NCBI RefSeq assembly: GCF_000002425.4 | Contig: NC_037267.1 | Coordinates: 10,755,461 to 10,819,460, forward strand | DNA from: Physcomitrium patens | Taxonomy: Eukaryota; Streptophyta; Bryopsida; Funariales; Funariaceae | Reading direction: 5' to 3' | DNA: 64,000 nt | In this document: piece by piece, positions 36,166 to 48,679 of the stretch | Position numbering within the stretch: position 1 is the stretch's first letter | Layout: each line of letters starts with the position of its first letter | Position numbers and translations under genes: made by a program | The notes under the pieces: model-generated | The model's database searches: none | What the model was told of the DNA's origin: nothing | The model's input: only the letters and a program-made list of their open reading frames with translations

Positions 36166-36717
36166 TGTCACAGACATACTCATATAAGCTAGTAATTACA
36201 TATATGTATAAGTAGAAGTAAGTAAAAGTAGATAAAAGTAAGTTAATTCTATAGTATTTTGTATGGAAGCTTTCTAGAAGCTTCATAGACAGTGCTTTGA
36301 CTTCATAGGTGTCTTTAATTGACTTTTTAGATTAGAAACGTAGTCAACAAGTTGGCCATGTGCCACACATGTTGTTTGCTTGAAGACCAAGCTAACAATG
36401 TAGCCCACACGTAGAAAAACTTACCTTGTAAGTTAAGGCAAGTCTCCTATAAAGTCAACACATATTGGAGGTCCTATAGAACGTCGCCACGTAGCCCCTA
36501 ATTAGATAGTATATGTAGAGACAAGAGTGAAGAAGGCTTCACTCTTGTCAATTCTTTTCTTATTTCCAGTCTAGTTTCAAGAATCATCATGTTTTCTAGT
36601 CTTTGGCAATAGCCATTCTAATTCAATATATTATCACCTTAGAGTGATTTCTAAGTATTTTCGAGTGACACAAGAGTGTATTGAGATTATCTTTCTTTGG
36701 AGTTCATATCCTTGATA
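36166..36717 (+). repeat. 5' LTR of element D
   Basis: A 552-bp LTR preceded by target copy ACTAG. A TATA-like stretch (TAGTATATGTAGAG) lies about 330 bp in. Unlike the A/B/C LTRs it has no GAA/TTC array. Confidence 0.92.
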
Positions 36718-38361
36718 GTTTGACAAGAGTGCTAACATATTATTTCTGTCTTATTCTAGAAGTGAGTGGATTACTCCACTTCTATTATTATATTTTGAAG
36801 GTTGTAGACTACCCACTTTTAAACAAAAAATCTTGTTTTCTAACATTGAACTTTTCTTTAAAGAAAGTGGATTATCCTTCTTTGTGGAATTTATTTTTAG
36901 AGGTTGTAGATTATCCTCCTCTTATTTAACTTTTGAATTCGTTTGAGTTGTCTATGGAAAAAAAAATCATGGATGCTACACTTGGTGGAAGTGAAAATAG
37001 ATTTGCAACTATTGCAGATCTTCATGAGCTTGTTAATACTCTTAGGACTGAAATTTCACGCATCACCAACACCAACCATGGAAGCACTATTCCTACTATT
37101 ATGGAAGAAGTTAAGAGTCTATGCCAAGAAGTTGTACAGTTGAAGGAAACAAGTCGATTAGCCTCGTAACCAAATTTCAAGAATTTTGCTTCTATAAGCT
37201 CGAGAGAGGCAAGGATTAGTATGCCTAAAAAGGTTGACGGAACAAGATCAAGATTTCGAGGGTTTTTGCAATAAGTTAAACTCTACTTAAGGTTGCATCC
37301 ATTCCAATACCCTGATGGATTTATTCAAGTTGGATTCATAGACGCACTTCTATCTGGAAGTGCTCTCTCTTGATTTGCACCTTTGATGGAAAAAGATTCA
37401 TGACTACTTTATGATTTGAACTCATTTTTGAAAGTATTTATGGCTATATTTGGAGAAAGTGATCAAAAAAAGGTAGTAGAGACCAAGCTTGTATCACTAC
37501 AACAAGGATCACATTCAGCCACCACATATGCCGCTGAATTCCAAAGTCTTGCTTGTGATGTGGACTCGAATGATAAAGCCCTTATCAATCAATTTCGCTA
37601 TAGATTAAAGAATAATGTCAAAGATTTGTTATTGATAATGCCAAAAATAAATTCTTTAGAATAATTCATTGCTCAAGCTATTGCATGTGATAATCGTTTA
37701 TTTGAAAGACATCAAGAACAAAGCTATGGCTGGAGAAGAATAAGTCAAGTCATGGAAACACCTTCTAATTTTTTGGAAACCTTTCCATCAAGGCCAGAGC
37801 CAATGCAAATTGATATGGTATATTTTAAACCCCTCACAGAGCAGGAAAAGACTCGATGACGTCAAGAGGACTTATGTCTATATTGTGGAGAAGCTAAACA
37901 CACTGCTCAACATTGTCCAAGGAAGCAACGTAATCACAAAATGAGAAGTATGATTGCAAAAGAAGACAATGTGTCAGAAAACGAGTTCTTCCAGCTACAA
38001 CAGGGACAGTGTGGTTGGAACCATGTGTAACACCTAGTCAAGGTCCTATTCTCTCCTGAGATACTTCACCTTATTTTATAATAGATGTATTTTTAGGACC
38101 CAAAAATCATAAAGTCTTTGCATTATTAGATTCAGGAGCCTCAGCTTGATTCATAGACGAAGACTTTGTCAAAAAACAAGAAATATAGTTAGTCAAGAAA
38201 AACAAACCCGTACATGTGGAAGTCATAGATAGTCATTCATTGTCTTCTCGTGATGTTATCCATGAGACTGTTTCTTTAAATGTAGTAATTAAAGATCATA
38301 ATAGTGTACTAATATTTAATGTGATACGATCTCCTTTATATCCAATCATTTAAGGACTATC

Positions 38362-38805
38362 TGTCACGGACACAAAATACAGACTTGAAATCTAACAAGA
38401 AGTTCAAGAAGAAGTGGCAAAACTAGATTAAACAGATGAGTACAAGAACAACACCAAAAAGGTGAGCTAGAACTCCAAGAGATGTGTTGTCGAGACTGAA
38501 GAACTCTTCAGCCTCGATCCCTATATATACTCCTACTTAGGAAGCTTCTCGAGCTACTTTTATTAACTAGGAAGCTTCTAGAAGGTTCCAGAGGCTTCCT
38601 TTCTAGAAGATTCTAGAAACTTCTTGAGCTACTTCTATTAACTAGGAAGCTTCTAGAAAGTTCCACGGGATTTCTTTCTAGAAGCTTCTAGAAACTTCTC
38701 TCTAAAAGGTTCCAGAGGCTTCTCTTCTAGAAGGTTCCAAGGGCTTGTTTTCTAGAAGGTTCTAGAAACTTCTCTCTAGAAAGTTCTAAGGAATATGTCC
38801 CTAAC
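38362..38805 (-). repeat. 3' LTR of element C
   Basis: A 444-bp LTR. Its U3 part holds about a dozen GAA/TTC clusters, including a phased four-unit array at 38,571-38,588. The TATA-like stretch is at about 38,521-38,530. Confidence 0.92.
38571..38588. promoter_or_regulatory. Heat-shock-element-like array in the LTR of C
   Basis: GAAGCTTCTAGAAGGTTC has four phased alternating units. It is repeated at 44,314-44,331 in the other LTR, and further partial arrays follow within the same U3. Binding by heat-shock factors is inference. Confidence 0.6.
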
Positions 38806-38859
38806 ATCACCCCCTCCTTTAGCTTCGAGGTCTCTGAGAAGTAATGTTGTTGATCAGTA

Positions 38860-39207
38860 TCAACGCAAGAAAATGAAGATCTGTCGCATAACTTCTGCTA
38901 TGAACTCCAACTGTTGTTCACGAGGCAAGTGGTTCATCGACCCTTGAAGCCAACGGTAGTGGCCCACGCCTTCGACTTCTGACCAAGCATGAACTTCCGT
39001 GTCCTCATTGTGAAATTGTCCTGCAAACACGCCTTCTGGTTGACCATCATAAGCAGGCTCGATCTCAAATACGATCACCAGTGATTGGTTACTCAGTATC
39101 CTCCGTCGTCGTCGTGGTACATGTAGTTCTTCATCTCGGGGTCGCCTTCGTGAGCTACTCGGTTGCGATACTCTGACTGGCATAGTATCTATCTCTTGGC
39201 TATCCAT
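38860..39207 (-). CDS. Post-pol small ORF of element C (unrecognised, 115 residues)
   Basis: This is the best-preserved copy of the family's extra ORF, on the element's sense strand between the chromodomain and the 3' LTR. The N-terminal third is strongly basic, with RRRPRDEELHVPRRRRR, which looks like a nuclear-localisation or nucleic-acid-binding stretch. The rest is acidic, with EPAYDGQPEGVFAGQ and HYRWLQGSMNHLPREQQ. It has no signal peptide, no membrane segment and no known domain that I recognise. Equivalents stand at the same place in A and B. It could be a separate accessory product or an old C-terminal extension of pol. It belongs to a fossil element. Confidence 0.55.
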   Translation of the reverse strand: MDSQEIDTMPVRVSQPSSSRRRPRDEELHVPRRRRRILSNQSLVIVFEIEPAYDGQPEGVFAGQFHNEDTEVHAWSEVEGVGHYRWLQGSMNHLPREQQLEFIAEVMRQIFIFLR

Positions 39208-39323
39208 ATCAAAAGACCAAACTACGATCTATCTTGGAGAAAATAACTACATCAACTATGAATTTTGCTGGTGCTCTTCTCTTTTCTTTAATTGATGGGA
39301 GAACAAGCTTCAAAAAGAAGCCA

Positions 39324-42300
39324 TCATCGAATTGATTTAGGTTTATCGGGATGTCGTTGATGAAACTCCTGTACCTTTTGTGGGGCATTCGCAAGATTTT
39401 CAGCTGGCTCCCACGTTCGCTCATTAATGTCATAGCCGCACCAATGAACAAGATATCCTAACTTTTCCCACCTTCGCCGTGAATCCAATACCTTTTCAAC
39501 CTCGTATTCTTCGTGGTTCTCGATTTCAATACTAGGTGGCGGACATTGCACTCTTCCAGGAAAAGATGACTCTCGATAAGGTTCCAACAGAGAAACATGA
39601 AAGACTTGATGTACCTTCATAGAAGCCGGTAACTCCAGCCGGTATGCCACTGGATTAATTTGCTTTTGGATGATAAATGGTCCCAATCTTCGATAGTCCA
39701 ACTTATCACATGGTCGCTTGGTCTTGATATTTCGTCGAAGAAGCCAAGCTTTGTCTCCAACTTTGAAAGTAGGTGCTGGATTCCAAAATCTATCTCCAGA
39801 TGTCTTATAGGATTCTTGAGCAGATTGTAATTGAAGCTTCAACATAGTTTGAAGCTCTAATAGTTGCTTCGCAAATCCTTCAGTTGCTGGATTGTTATTT
39901 GTTGACGGACTCAATAAATCAAGCTTCGGATGATACCCATAGTTGGAAAAGAATGGTGTTTGTTGAGTCGACGCATGGAGGGTGTTATTATATGCAAACT
40001 CGGCTAGTGGTAGATATGCAGTCCAATCGTCTTGTTGATAGTTGATGCTGCATCGTAAGTACTGCTCCAAGACTTGGTTCACCCGTTCCGTTTGGCCATC
40101 AGTTTGAGGATGAAAAGCTGAAGAAAGCTTCATATCCACCTTCAATATCCCAAAGAGAGATCTCCAAAACTTTGACACGAACTGGGTACCTCGATCTGAT
40201 ATGATATCATCTGGTAGTCCATGATATCGATACATATTATCGAGAAAGAGTCTTGTTGTGACTTCACTGGACGATGTCTTCTTACAAGGAACAAAGTGTG
40301 CCATCTTCGTAAGCCGATCTACCACAACAAAGATGCTGTCAAATGAGTTTGATGATGGCAAGTCCGTGATGAAGTCCATAGAAATTGAAGACCATGGTCG
40401 ACGTGAAATTGGCAATGGCTGTAGAAGTCCATAAGGGCGATGCCGAGGATTCTTAGATCTTGAACAGATGTCACAAGAGAGGACAAAATCTTTCACATCC
40501 TTCCACATTTGGGGCCACCAAAAATCTCGGAAAATAAGCTCCAAGGTCTTGTTGAATCCAAAATGTCCCGCAGCTGGAAAATCATGGCGAGATTGAAGAA
40601 CTCGGAGTCGTACTAGTCCTTTTGGAATGTACAATCGCTCTTCAAAGTATAAAAGATCTCCCTCCACCTTGAAGTTGTCGTCATTGGTACGTTGCTTGAT
40701 ATCAATGGCTACTGAATCTTTAATGGTCATAGCACGTACCTAGTTTAGGAAGTCAGCATCAAATGATACAATAGTAGCACAAAGTTGAAATCTCTCTGGC
40801 TTCAATAACGTTGTACATTGTTGATCAAACGCTGCTTTTCCAGCCTTTGGTGCAAGATACGATCTCCTTGATAAAGCATCGGATAGTCTTTGCTGCCTTC
40901 CAGGTCGATAAGTGATAACAAAATCGAATCTAGATAGCGACATATTCCACCAAGCTTGACGCCGATTTAAAACTCGAGCCATCATGAAATACTCCAAATT
41001 CTTGTGATCCGTATATACGGTTACTAGATGTGCAGCTCCTTCAAAAAGTGATGCCATTCTTCGAAAGAATCCACTATAGCAAGAAGTTCCTTATCGTGGA
41101 TCTCATAATTGATTTCAGCACCAGAGAACTTCCGAGAACAGAATGCAACTGGATGGAGCTTCTTATCTTCACTCATTTGTGAAAGCACATCTCTCAAAGC
41201 AAAATCTGAAGCATCAGTTTCTAAATAGAAGGCCTTTGTAAAGTCTGGATGTATCAAAATTGGAGCTGTAGTAAATGCTGTCTTCAAATCTTGAAACGCC
41301 TTCTCCGCCAAAGGTCCCCATTCCAACTTATCCTTGCATATTAATCGAGTGAGAGGAGCAGCAACTTGAGAATAATTCTTGATGAAGATCCGATAGGAGT
41401 TAGCAAAACCAAGAAAGCATCGTACGTCTCTAACCGTCTTCGGAACCTCCCAAGACATGATTGCTTCTACTTTCTTGGGGTCCATCTTCAAACCTTCTGT
41501 AGTCGCAATGAACCCCAAAAATTCCATCTCCATCTGGTGAAATAAACACTTTTTTAATTTGGCATATAGTCCTCACTTGCGTATTTTCTCCAAGACCAAA
41601 CGAACATGCTTCTCATGCTCTTCCTCATTTTTAGAGAATATTAGAATATCGTCCAAGTAGATGACAACAAAATCGTTGAGGTGTTCTCGAAAGATGTCAT
41701 TCATCATATGTTGGAAAACCGTTGGAGCATTGGTAAGACCAAAAGGCATGACATTATATTCGAAATGACCATACCTTGTACGGAATGCTGTCTTCCACTC
41801 ATCTCCTTCCTTGATTCGTACGAGATTATAAGCTCCCCTTAGATCAATTTTTGTAAAGATCTTCGCACATCCAAGTTGTTCTAAGAGACTAGAAATCAAG
41901 GGTAATGGGTAACAATTTTTCTTTGTTACCTTGTTGAGGCCTCGATAGTCCACACACATCCGTAATGATCCATCTTTCTTCTTCACAAATAAGATGGGTG
42001 CTCCAGCTGATGATTTTGAATGACGAATGAAGTTCTTGACTAGATTCTCGTCGATGTACTTTCGTAACTCTGCCAACTCTGTTTGCGATAGATTGTAGAT
42101 TGGGCCAAAAGGTGGTTGTGCTCCTTCTTATAAGTCTATGGCACAATCATATGGTCGGTGTTCCAGTAGTATGTCGGCGTTCTTCATTTGAAACACGTCT
42201 TCAAAATCTTTATATTGCTCCGGTATACTTGCTGTTGAGATCTTTTCCTTGGTAGTTGGAGCCGTATAAATGACAAATGGAGTGCCTTCTTTAGATGATC

Positions 42301-42793
42301 TTATAAACGTTCTTGCTCCAATGAATAAGGATTTCTTTTTTTGAGGTTTTTTACTAGGTTTTTTCTTGGGTGGTTTTGTGGAAAAAGTCATCTTCCGCAA
42401 CCTCCAATCTATCAATGGATTATGTTTTTCCAACCAAGAAAGACCAAGAATAATAGGATTTGATAGGATTCTAATAATATTAAAAATATTATGACTACTA
42501 TGGTCTTTAAACGTTACTTCTATAGGTTTTGATTCATGGGTGATGCTACCAGACAATAAAGATCGCCCATCTATGACCTCAACATGAACAGGTTTTGATT
42601 TTTGTACTATAGGGATCTTATGACGCTTTGCAAATTCTTCGTCTAAAAAACAAGCAGATGCTCCTGAGTCTAGTAGTACTAAGGTTCTCAGTTTTTGAGG
42701 GCCGATAAACAGATGGATTGTAAAACAAAGTGCAGGTTGGGCAGAAAGAAAGGAACCTGATTGTTGTTGGGATATTTCATTGTCCAGCCGCAC
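39324..42793 (-). CDS. Pol region of element C
   Basis: Domain order and motifs are as in A: protease (DSGASACF), reverse transcriptase with YLDD, RNase H, HHCC integrase with the DDE core, and a chromodomain ending in [13 protein letters not shown]. It is part of a fossil with a handful of breaks. The reading direction is opposite to host element D. Confidence 0.9.
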
Positions 42794-42849
42794 GGTTCCT
42801 ACTGTGGCTGGGCATCCTCGTTTTCCTGAACAAATACTCCCCTAGTCTT

Positions 42850-43824
42850 GACTATGCCTCGATTTTGCTTTTTGGGGCAGTTTCCGACTTTGTGGCCTTC
42901 TCCACCGCAATATAAGCATAAATTTTCCTCCATACGTCACTTTTTTTCTTCTATAGTAAGAGATTTGATACGTACCGCATCAATTTGCATGTCTTCCACC
43001 TCTGAATGCGAATTCACACCGCTTGCCGACATAGTTGGAGCATGGTGAATTGTATGTTGTCTTGAGCGTTGGTCTTGGCGACGTTGGAATAGGCGATTAT
43101 CGCACTTCACAGCTTGGCTAATGGCTTCATTGAGCGTTCGTGGATCAGGAAGAGTTAACAGCAAATCTTTCACATCATCTCTTAAACCCCAATAGAATTG
43201 ACTCATCAACGCTTCTTCATCTCAATTGATGTCGCATACTAATTGCTTGAAATCCGAAGCATAGACTGATGTAGAACGCATCCCTTGTCGTAGCGACCAG
43301 ATCTTTGTTGTAGCCCATCGAACCTTATCGTGTTCACCAAATGCTTCCGCAAATGCTTCCAAAAAGGTTTCGAAGTTGTTTAATATGGATGATCGTTTCT
43401 CAAACAAAGGAGCAAACCATGATAGAGCTTGTTTCGTAAGTAAGGTTCCAACAAGCCCAACACGTGACTCCTCCGTTGGATATCGTTCGGGCTGTAAAAC
43501 TGTTATCAACTTGATTTGATTGACAAATCCTCGAAACTTGGAACATGTTCCATCAAACTTATCTGGAAGGCTAACTCGAGGCTCCTTATGTTGTAGAACT
43601 AGTGGTTCTTGTCGAACCTGAGGTAAAGTTGTTTCTCTAAGTACCGAAATTTGAGGCTGGTGTAGTTTAGATTGTGCTATCCCAAATACTCCATCATTAT
43701 GAAGCCTTGCCACCACTCCTTTAATCTCTGCAGTTCTTTGTGATAACGTAGCGAGGGCATTCATAATAGCATCTAACTTAGACTCTGAACTTTCTGTCAT
43801 ACTAATGTCTTGACCTCCGGCCAT
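42850..43824 (-). CDS. Gag region of element C
   Basis: It begins [12 protein letters not shown] as in A, followed by the capsid-like core and a CCHC knuckle region near 42,880-42,930. It belongs to a fossil. Confidence 0.85.
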
Positions 43825-44104
43825 TCTAAAAGAAGGACAAAAATGATCCTATAAGAGGCAATATTGGTTTATAGGAGGGTAATCCACAACCTATAAAATG
43901 CCTTAAGAATTTCAAGAAGAGGGGTAATCCACTCTCTCCAAGAAGAATAAGACTCCAATAAAGTATTAGAAGAAGTATCAGTTTAGAGGAGGGTAATCCG
44001 CAACCTCTAAAAAATGCTAGTATACCTTCAAATAGAAGGGTAATCCACACTCTACTAAGAAAGAACTAGCTCTGATATCTCAAGTTAGTGTAGTCTCGAC
44101 AAAC

Positions 44105-44549
44105 TGTCACGGACACAAAATACAGAGTTGAAATCTAACAAGAAGTTCAAGAAGAAGTGGCAAAACTAAATTAAACAGATGAGTACAAGAACAATACCAG
44201 AAAGGTGAGCTAGAACTCCAAGAGATGTGTTGTTGAGACTGAAGAACTCTTCAGCCTTGATCCCTATATATACTCCTACTTAGGAAGCTTCTCGAGCTAC
44301 TTCTATTAACTAGGAAGCTTCTAGAAGGTTCCAGAGGCTTCCTTTCTAGAAGGTTCTAGAATCTTCTTGAGCTACTTCTATTAACTAGGAAGCTTCTAGA
44401 AAGTTCCAGGGGATTCCTTTCTAGAAGCTTCTAGAAACTTCTTTCTAAAGGGTTCCAGAGGCTTCTCTTCTAGAAGGTTCCAGAGGCTTGTTTTCTAGAA
44501 GGTTCTAGAAACTTCTCTCTAGAAAGTTCTAAGGAATATGTCCCTAACA
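44105..44549 (-). repeat. 5' LTR of element C
   Basis: A 445-bp LTR, the partner of 38,362-38,805, with the four-unit GAA/TTC array at 44,314-44,331. It is followed on the plus strand by target copy CTATC. Confidence 0.92.
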
Positions 44550-47500
44550 CTATCTTAGTTAGAAAAGTACAACCCTCAGATAGATTGGATTTTCCCTAAC
44601 CTTAACTTTCCTGGTAGTTTATTTTGAAATTTTATTAATCAAGAAGAAATACATAAGTCTAATGCATCTAAGCCCTTAATAGTAGCGGCAAGAGCTTTCA
44701 TGCATACTGCCAAAGAGGGGTCATCTTTTGCTATATATGCCACGCCTATTTTAGATAGTGAAAAGACGTCAAGTAGTATTCCTAGTCAATATCAAGAATT
44801 CCAAGATGTTTTTGAGAAGAAGAATGCAGATATTCTTCTAAAACATCGATCTTATGATTGTTCAATTGATCTTCAAGAAAGAGCTCAACCTCCATTTGGA
44901 CCAATCTATAACTTATCACAAAATGAGTTGGTTACATTAAAGGAGTATATTGACTATCGAATCTTCAAACACGAACTTTTCTCAAGTTGTAGCTCCATTT
45001 ATGCGTTTGACTTGTAAAGACAAATTTGATTGGAGTAAAGAAGCTGAAGTAGCATTTGATGCTTTAAAGAAGGAATTTACTTTCGTACCAATCTTGTATC
45101 ATGTCGACTTTTCCAAGATATTTTTTTATGGAAACAGATGCATCAGACTTTACTTTGGATGTCGTTTTGTCACAAATGGAAGCAAATGACAAATTCCATC
45201 CAGTAGCTTTCCATTCCAAGAAATTTTCAGCACCCGAGATTAACTATGAAATCCACAATAAAGAGCTTCTTGCAATTGTGGATTCATTTCTAGAATGACA
45301 TCATTATCTAAAAGGCACCTCAAGTCTAATCATTGTATACACGGGTCATAAGAACCTCGAGTATTTCATGTCAGCACGCATATTAAATTATCATCAAGCT
45401 CGTTCGAGCATGTCTTTATCAAGATTCGAGTTCATCATCACTTATCGATCAGGAAAATAATAAGGTTTATCCAATGCCTTGTCTAGATGTTCTTATCTTA
45501 CACCAAAAGAAGAAGATGTAGCTTTTGAGCAACAAAGAATGATTCTCTTGAAGCCGGAGCAATTTCATCTTCGAGCAATAAAATCAACATTAACTATTGA
45601 TTTAACTTTTGTCAAGCAAGTCCAATTAAGTATATCTTCAGACCCTCTTGTTCACGATATTAAGAATACTTCTTCTAAATCTCATGATCCCTCTAAATTC
45701 GAGTTCAAAAACAACCTACTCTATTTCGAAGGACACCTATATGTTCCAGAAGGAGAAGCACGTTTACGTGTTCTTCAAGCTCATCACGACTTTCCAACAG
45801 AAGGATATTTTGGATACAATAAGACTTTGGAGCTGATATCTAGGGATTTTTAGTGGCTTCAAATGTGGAAGGCAGTCAAAGATTTTGTACAATCATATGA
45901 TGTTTGCTCAAGATCAAAAACTCCTCATGATCGACCTTTTAGAGTTCTTCAACCATTACCCATTCTAGAACAACCATGGTCTTCTGTTTCTATGGACTTC
46001 ATTTGAAATCTTCTAAGCTTAGGTACTTATGACTCTATATTTGTGATAGTAGATCGCTTCACCAAGATGGCACATTTTGTGCCATGTACAAAATCCATCA
46101 CAAGTGAAGAAACAGCTAAGTTTTTTATTGACAATATCTATCACTATTATGGATTACCAAAGGATATTATATCAGATATGGGAACTAAGTTTGTATTAAG
46201 ATTTTGGAGAACCCTTTTTAAGATTTTATAAATGGATATAAAACTATCTTTAGCTTTTCATCCTCAAACTGACAGATAAACAAAGCGCGTAAACTAAGTC
46301 TTGGAGCAATACTTAAGATGTACCATCAACTATCAACAAGATGATTGGACAACTCTTCTACCATTGGCAAAGATTGCTTATAATAATACGGTGCATTCTT
46401 CTATGCAACAAACACCTTTCTTTGCCAATTATGGTTATCATCGACAACTTGATACATTTGATTTTCCAAAAGTTGATAATCCTGTAGCAGAAGATATAGC
46501 AAATCGGTTGTCAGAGTTACATGCAATAATGAAGGTACAATTAAAAGAAGCTCAAGAACGACAAAAAATAAATGTGGATGACTATCGAAAAGAACAACCA
46601 CCAATCCACATGGGCGATAAGGTATAGTTACTTCATCGCAATATCAAGACCACTTATCCTTGTGACAAGTTGGAATATCGAAGGCTGGGACCATTTTCTA
46701 TTTCTGCACAAATCAATCCAATTGCATATCGTTTATATCTACCGGAGTCAATGAAAATCCATCCAGTATTCCACATATCTCTTCTTGAACCATATAAGAC
46801 AATGGACATACGAAGAAGAAGACAAGCTCTACCTCCTCCTATAGAAGTGGACAATAATGAAGAATTTGAAGTGGAAGAAGTCTTAGATTCAAGATGGCAC
46901 CAAAATAAATTAGAATACCTTATCCATTCGCATGGATATGATATTAGTGAACGCACATAGGAGCCAGTAAAGAATCTTGTAAATGTAGCAAAGGTGGTAG
47001 AGGCTTTTTATCGACAACATCTATCAAAACCAAGATAAAAATCTTCTTTATAAAAGAAACAAAATCTAGATAAGCTAACATTCTACTTTCAATCCTTGTT
47101 TGTAGCATCTTTGTAGTTGTGACACTAAAGAAATGGAGAACCAACAACCAGCGGATTTGACTCAAGAGCCTTCATTTGCTGACCTACCAGACGAGACATT
47201 ACGATTGTCACAACCTTCAAGACAATGCAATCGAGATGAAGATCTTCAAGAATGACATGTTCTTCCTCGAATAGATGGCGAGATACAACGCATTTGGTAT
47301 CACAACCTTAGAAGAGACTCCCGATGTTTGGTGATTTTACTAGAGGTAGGAACAACTCCTAATGATGTTCCAAATGTTTTATTTGAAGGAAGTTATGAAG
47401 GCCTCAACAATGATCAAATAACCGGGTGGTCTTCCCGCCCTAGTATGGGACACTACTGATGGTTGATAAGCCCTATCAAACATCTTCGAAGAGAACAAAG

Positions 47501-47582
47501 ATCATAGTATGTGGCGAATACAATTCGTCGCATCATAGATTTCCTCAATATATGATGACCACTTCTCGTGGAACTCGTCCCT

Positions 47583-47605
47583 AAAAAAGGGGGGGGGGGG
47601 GATAA
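47583..47605 (+). other. Polypurine tract of element D
   Basis: A purine run of six A followed by 13 G and GATAA ends directly at the 3' LTR. This is the place where a retroelement's plus-strand primer forms. The 13-G run is unusual in a region otherwise very poor in G and C. Confidence 0.65.
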
Positions 47606-48157
47606 TGTCACGGACATACTCATGTAAGCTAGTAATTACATATATATATAAGTAGAAGTAAATAAAAGTAGGTAAAAATAAGTTAATTCTATAGTATTTT
47701 ATATGGAAGCTTCTTAGAAGCTTCATAGACACTGCTTTGACTTCATAGATGTCTTTAATTGACTTTTTGGATTAGAATCGTGGTCAAAAAGTTGGCCATG
47801 TGCCACACATGTTGTTAGCTTGAAGACCAAGCTAACTTTGTGGCTCATACGTAGAAAAACTTACCTTGTAAGTCAAGGCAAGTGTCCTACAAAGTCAACA
47901 CATATTGGAGGTCCTATAGAACGTTGCCACGTAGCCCCTAATTAGATAGTATATATAGAGACAAGAGTGAAGCCTTCTTCACTCTTGTCAACTCTTTTCT
48001 TATTTCCAATTTAGTTTCAAGAGTCGTCATGTTTTCTAGTCTTTGGCAATAGCCATTCTAGTTCAATATATTATCACCTTTGAGTGATTTCTAAGTATTT
48101 TCGAGTGACACAAGAGTGTATTGAGATTATCTTTCTTTGGAGTTCATGTCCTTGATA
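47606..48157 (+). repeat. 3' LTR of element D
   Basis: A 552-bp LTR ending CTTGATA and followed by ACTAG. A TATA-like TAGTATATATAGAG stretch about 330 bp in points toward the SPO11-2 gene that starts at 48,680. Confidence 0.92.
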
Positions 48158-48679
48158 ACTAGTATTGTTGAATGATAACTTGTTCTAAATTTTAGTTTTT
48201 GAAATATTGTTTATAAATTAGTAAATATTTTTACTATAAAATAAATAAAAAAAAATACACCTAAAGTTTGTGAATAATACCAATACTACCCCAATCTTGA
48301 ATCTATGTAATGTGTTGCAATAACTAATTCTATAATGTGTCTTTGTCATAAAAGAAAAAATATTAAATGAATAGTTTACTAAAATTATATTATATTACCA
48401 TTCAAAGATTTAGAATTATGAAAAAAATTAGAAACACTTAATCTATAACAAGAGTATATATTAATAATGTTTCAGTAGTTCTATGAAGTGCAAATGGATT
48501 TTGAGCCGCTAGCTTTAAATGGAAGTGGCGTGTTGAAACATGAGGATGCTATATATGGATGGATGAAAACTGGAAGACCGTAGATGTAAAAGTTGATGAA
48601 AAGTTTCTCGGTGAAGGCGGGGCATTACAAATTATGAGGTTTATGGACCTTTGGATACGTTCCAGGCACTGAAGCGGCT

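Larger units (their letters stand above)
38362..44549 (-). mobile_element. Ty3/gypsy chromovirus C, nested in D
   Basis: The LTRs are 44,105-44,549 (5', 445 bp) and 38,362-38,805 (3', 444 bp), with TG...CA ends. Perfect target copies CTATC flank it at 38,357-38,361 and 44,550-44,554. The D protease-region text runs straight on across it. Gag is at about 42,850-43,824, and pol from protease to chromodomain at about 39,324-42,793. The post-pol small ORF is at 38,860-39,207. Internal sequence is nearly the same as in A, but the U3 part of the LTR is arranged differently. The LTRs differ at about 15 of 445 sites (3.4%). It is broken, with about five or six breaks. Confidence 0.94.
36166..48157 (+). 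mobile_element. Ty3/gypsy chromovirus D, containing element C
   Basis: Two 552-bp LTRs (36,166-36,717 and 47,606-48,157) begin TGTCAC and end CTTGATA. They are flanked by perfect 5-bp target copies ACTAG (36,161-36,165 and 48,158-48,162). Gag with a CCHC knuckle (CLYCGEAKHTAQHC) is at about 36,930-38,030. Pol starts at about 38,040 and resumes after element C at 44,550-47,040 with RNase H, integrase and a C-terminal chromodomain (EFEVEEVLDSRW). The LTRs differ at roughly 38 of 552 sites, about 7%, counted by eye. Without C it is about 5.8 kb. It is broken, with more than fifteen breaks. Its right edge lies about 0.5 kb upstream of SPO11-2. Confidence 0.92.
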
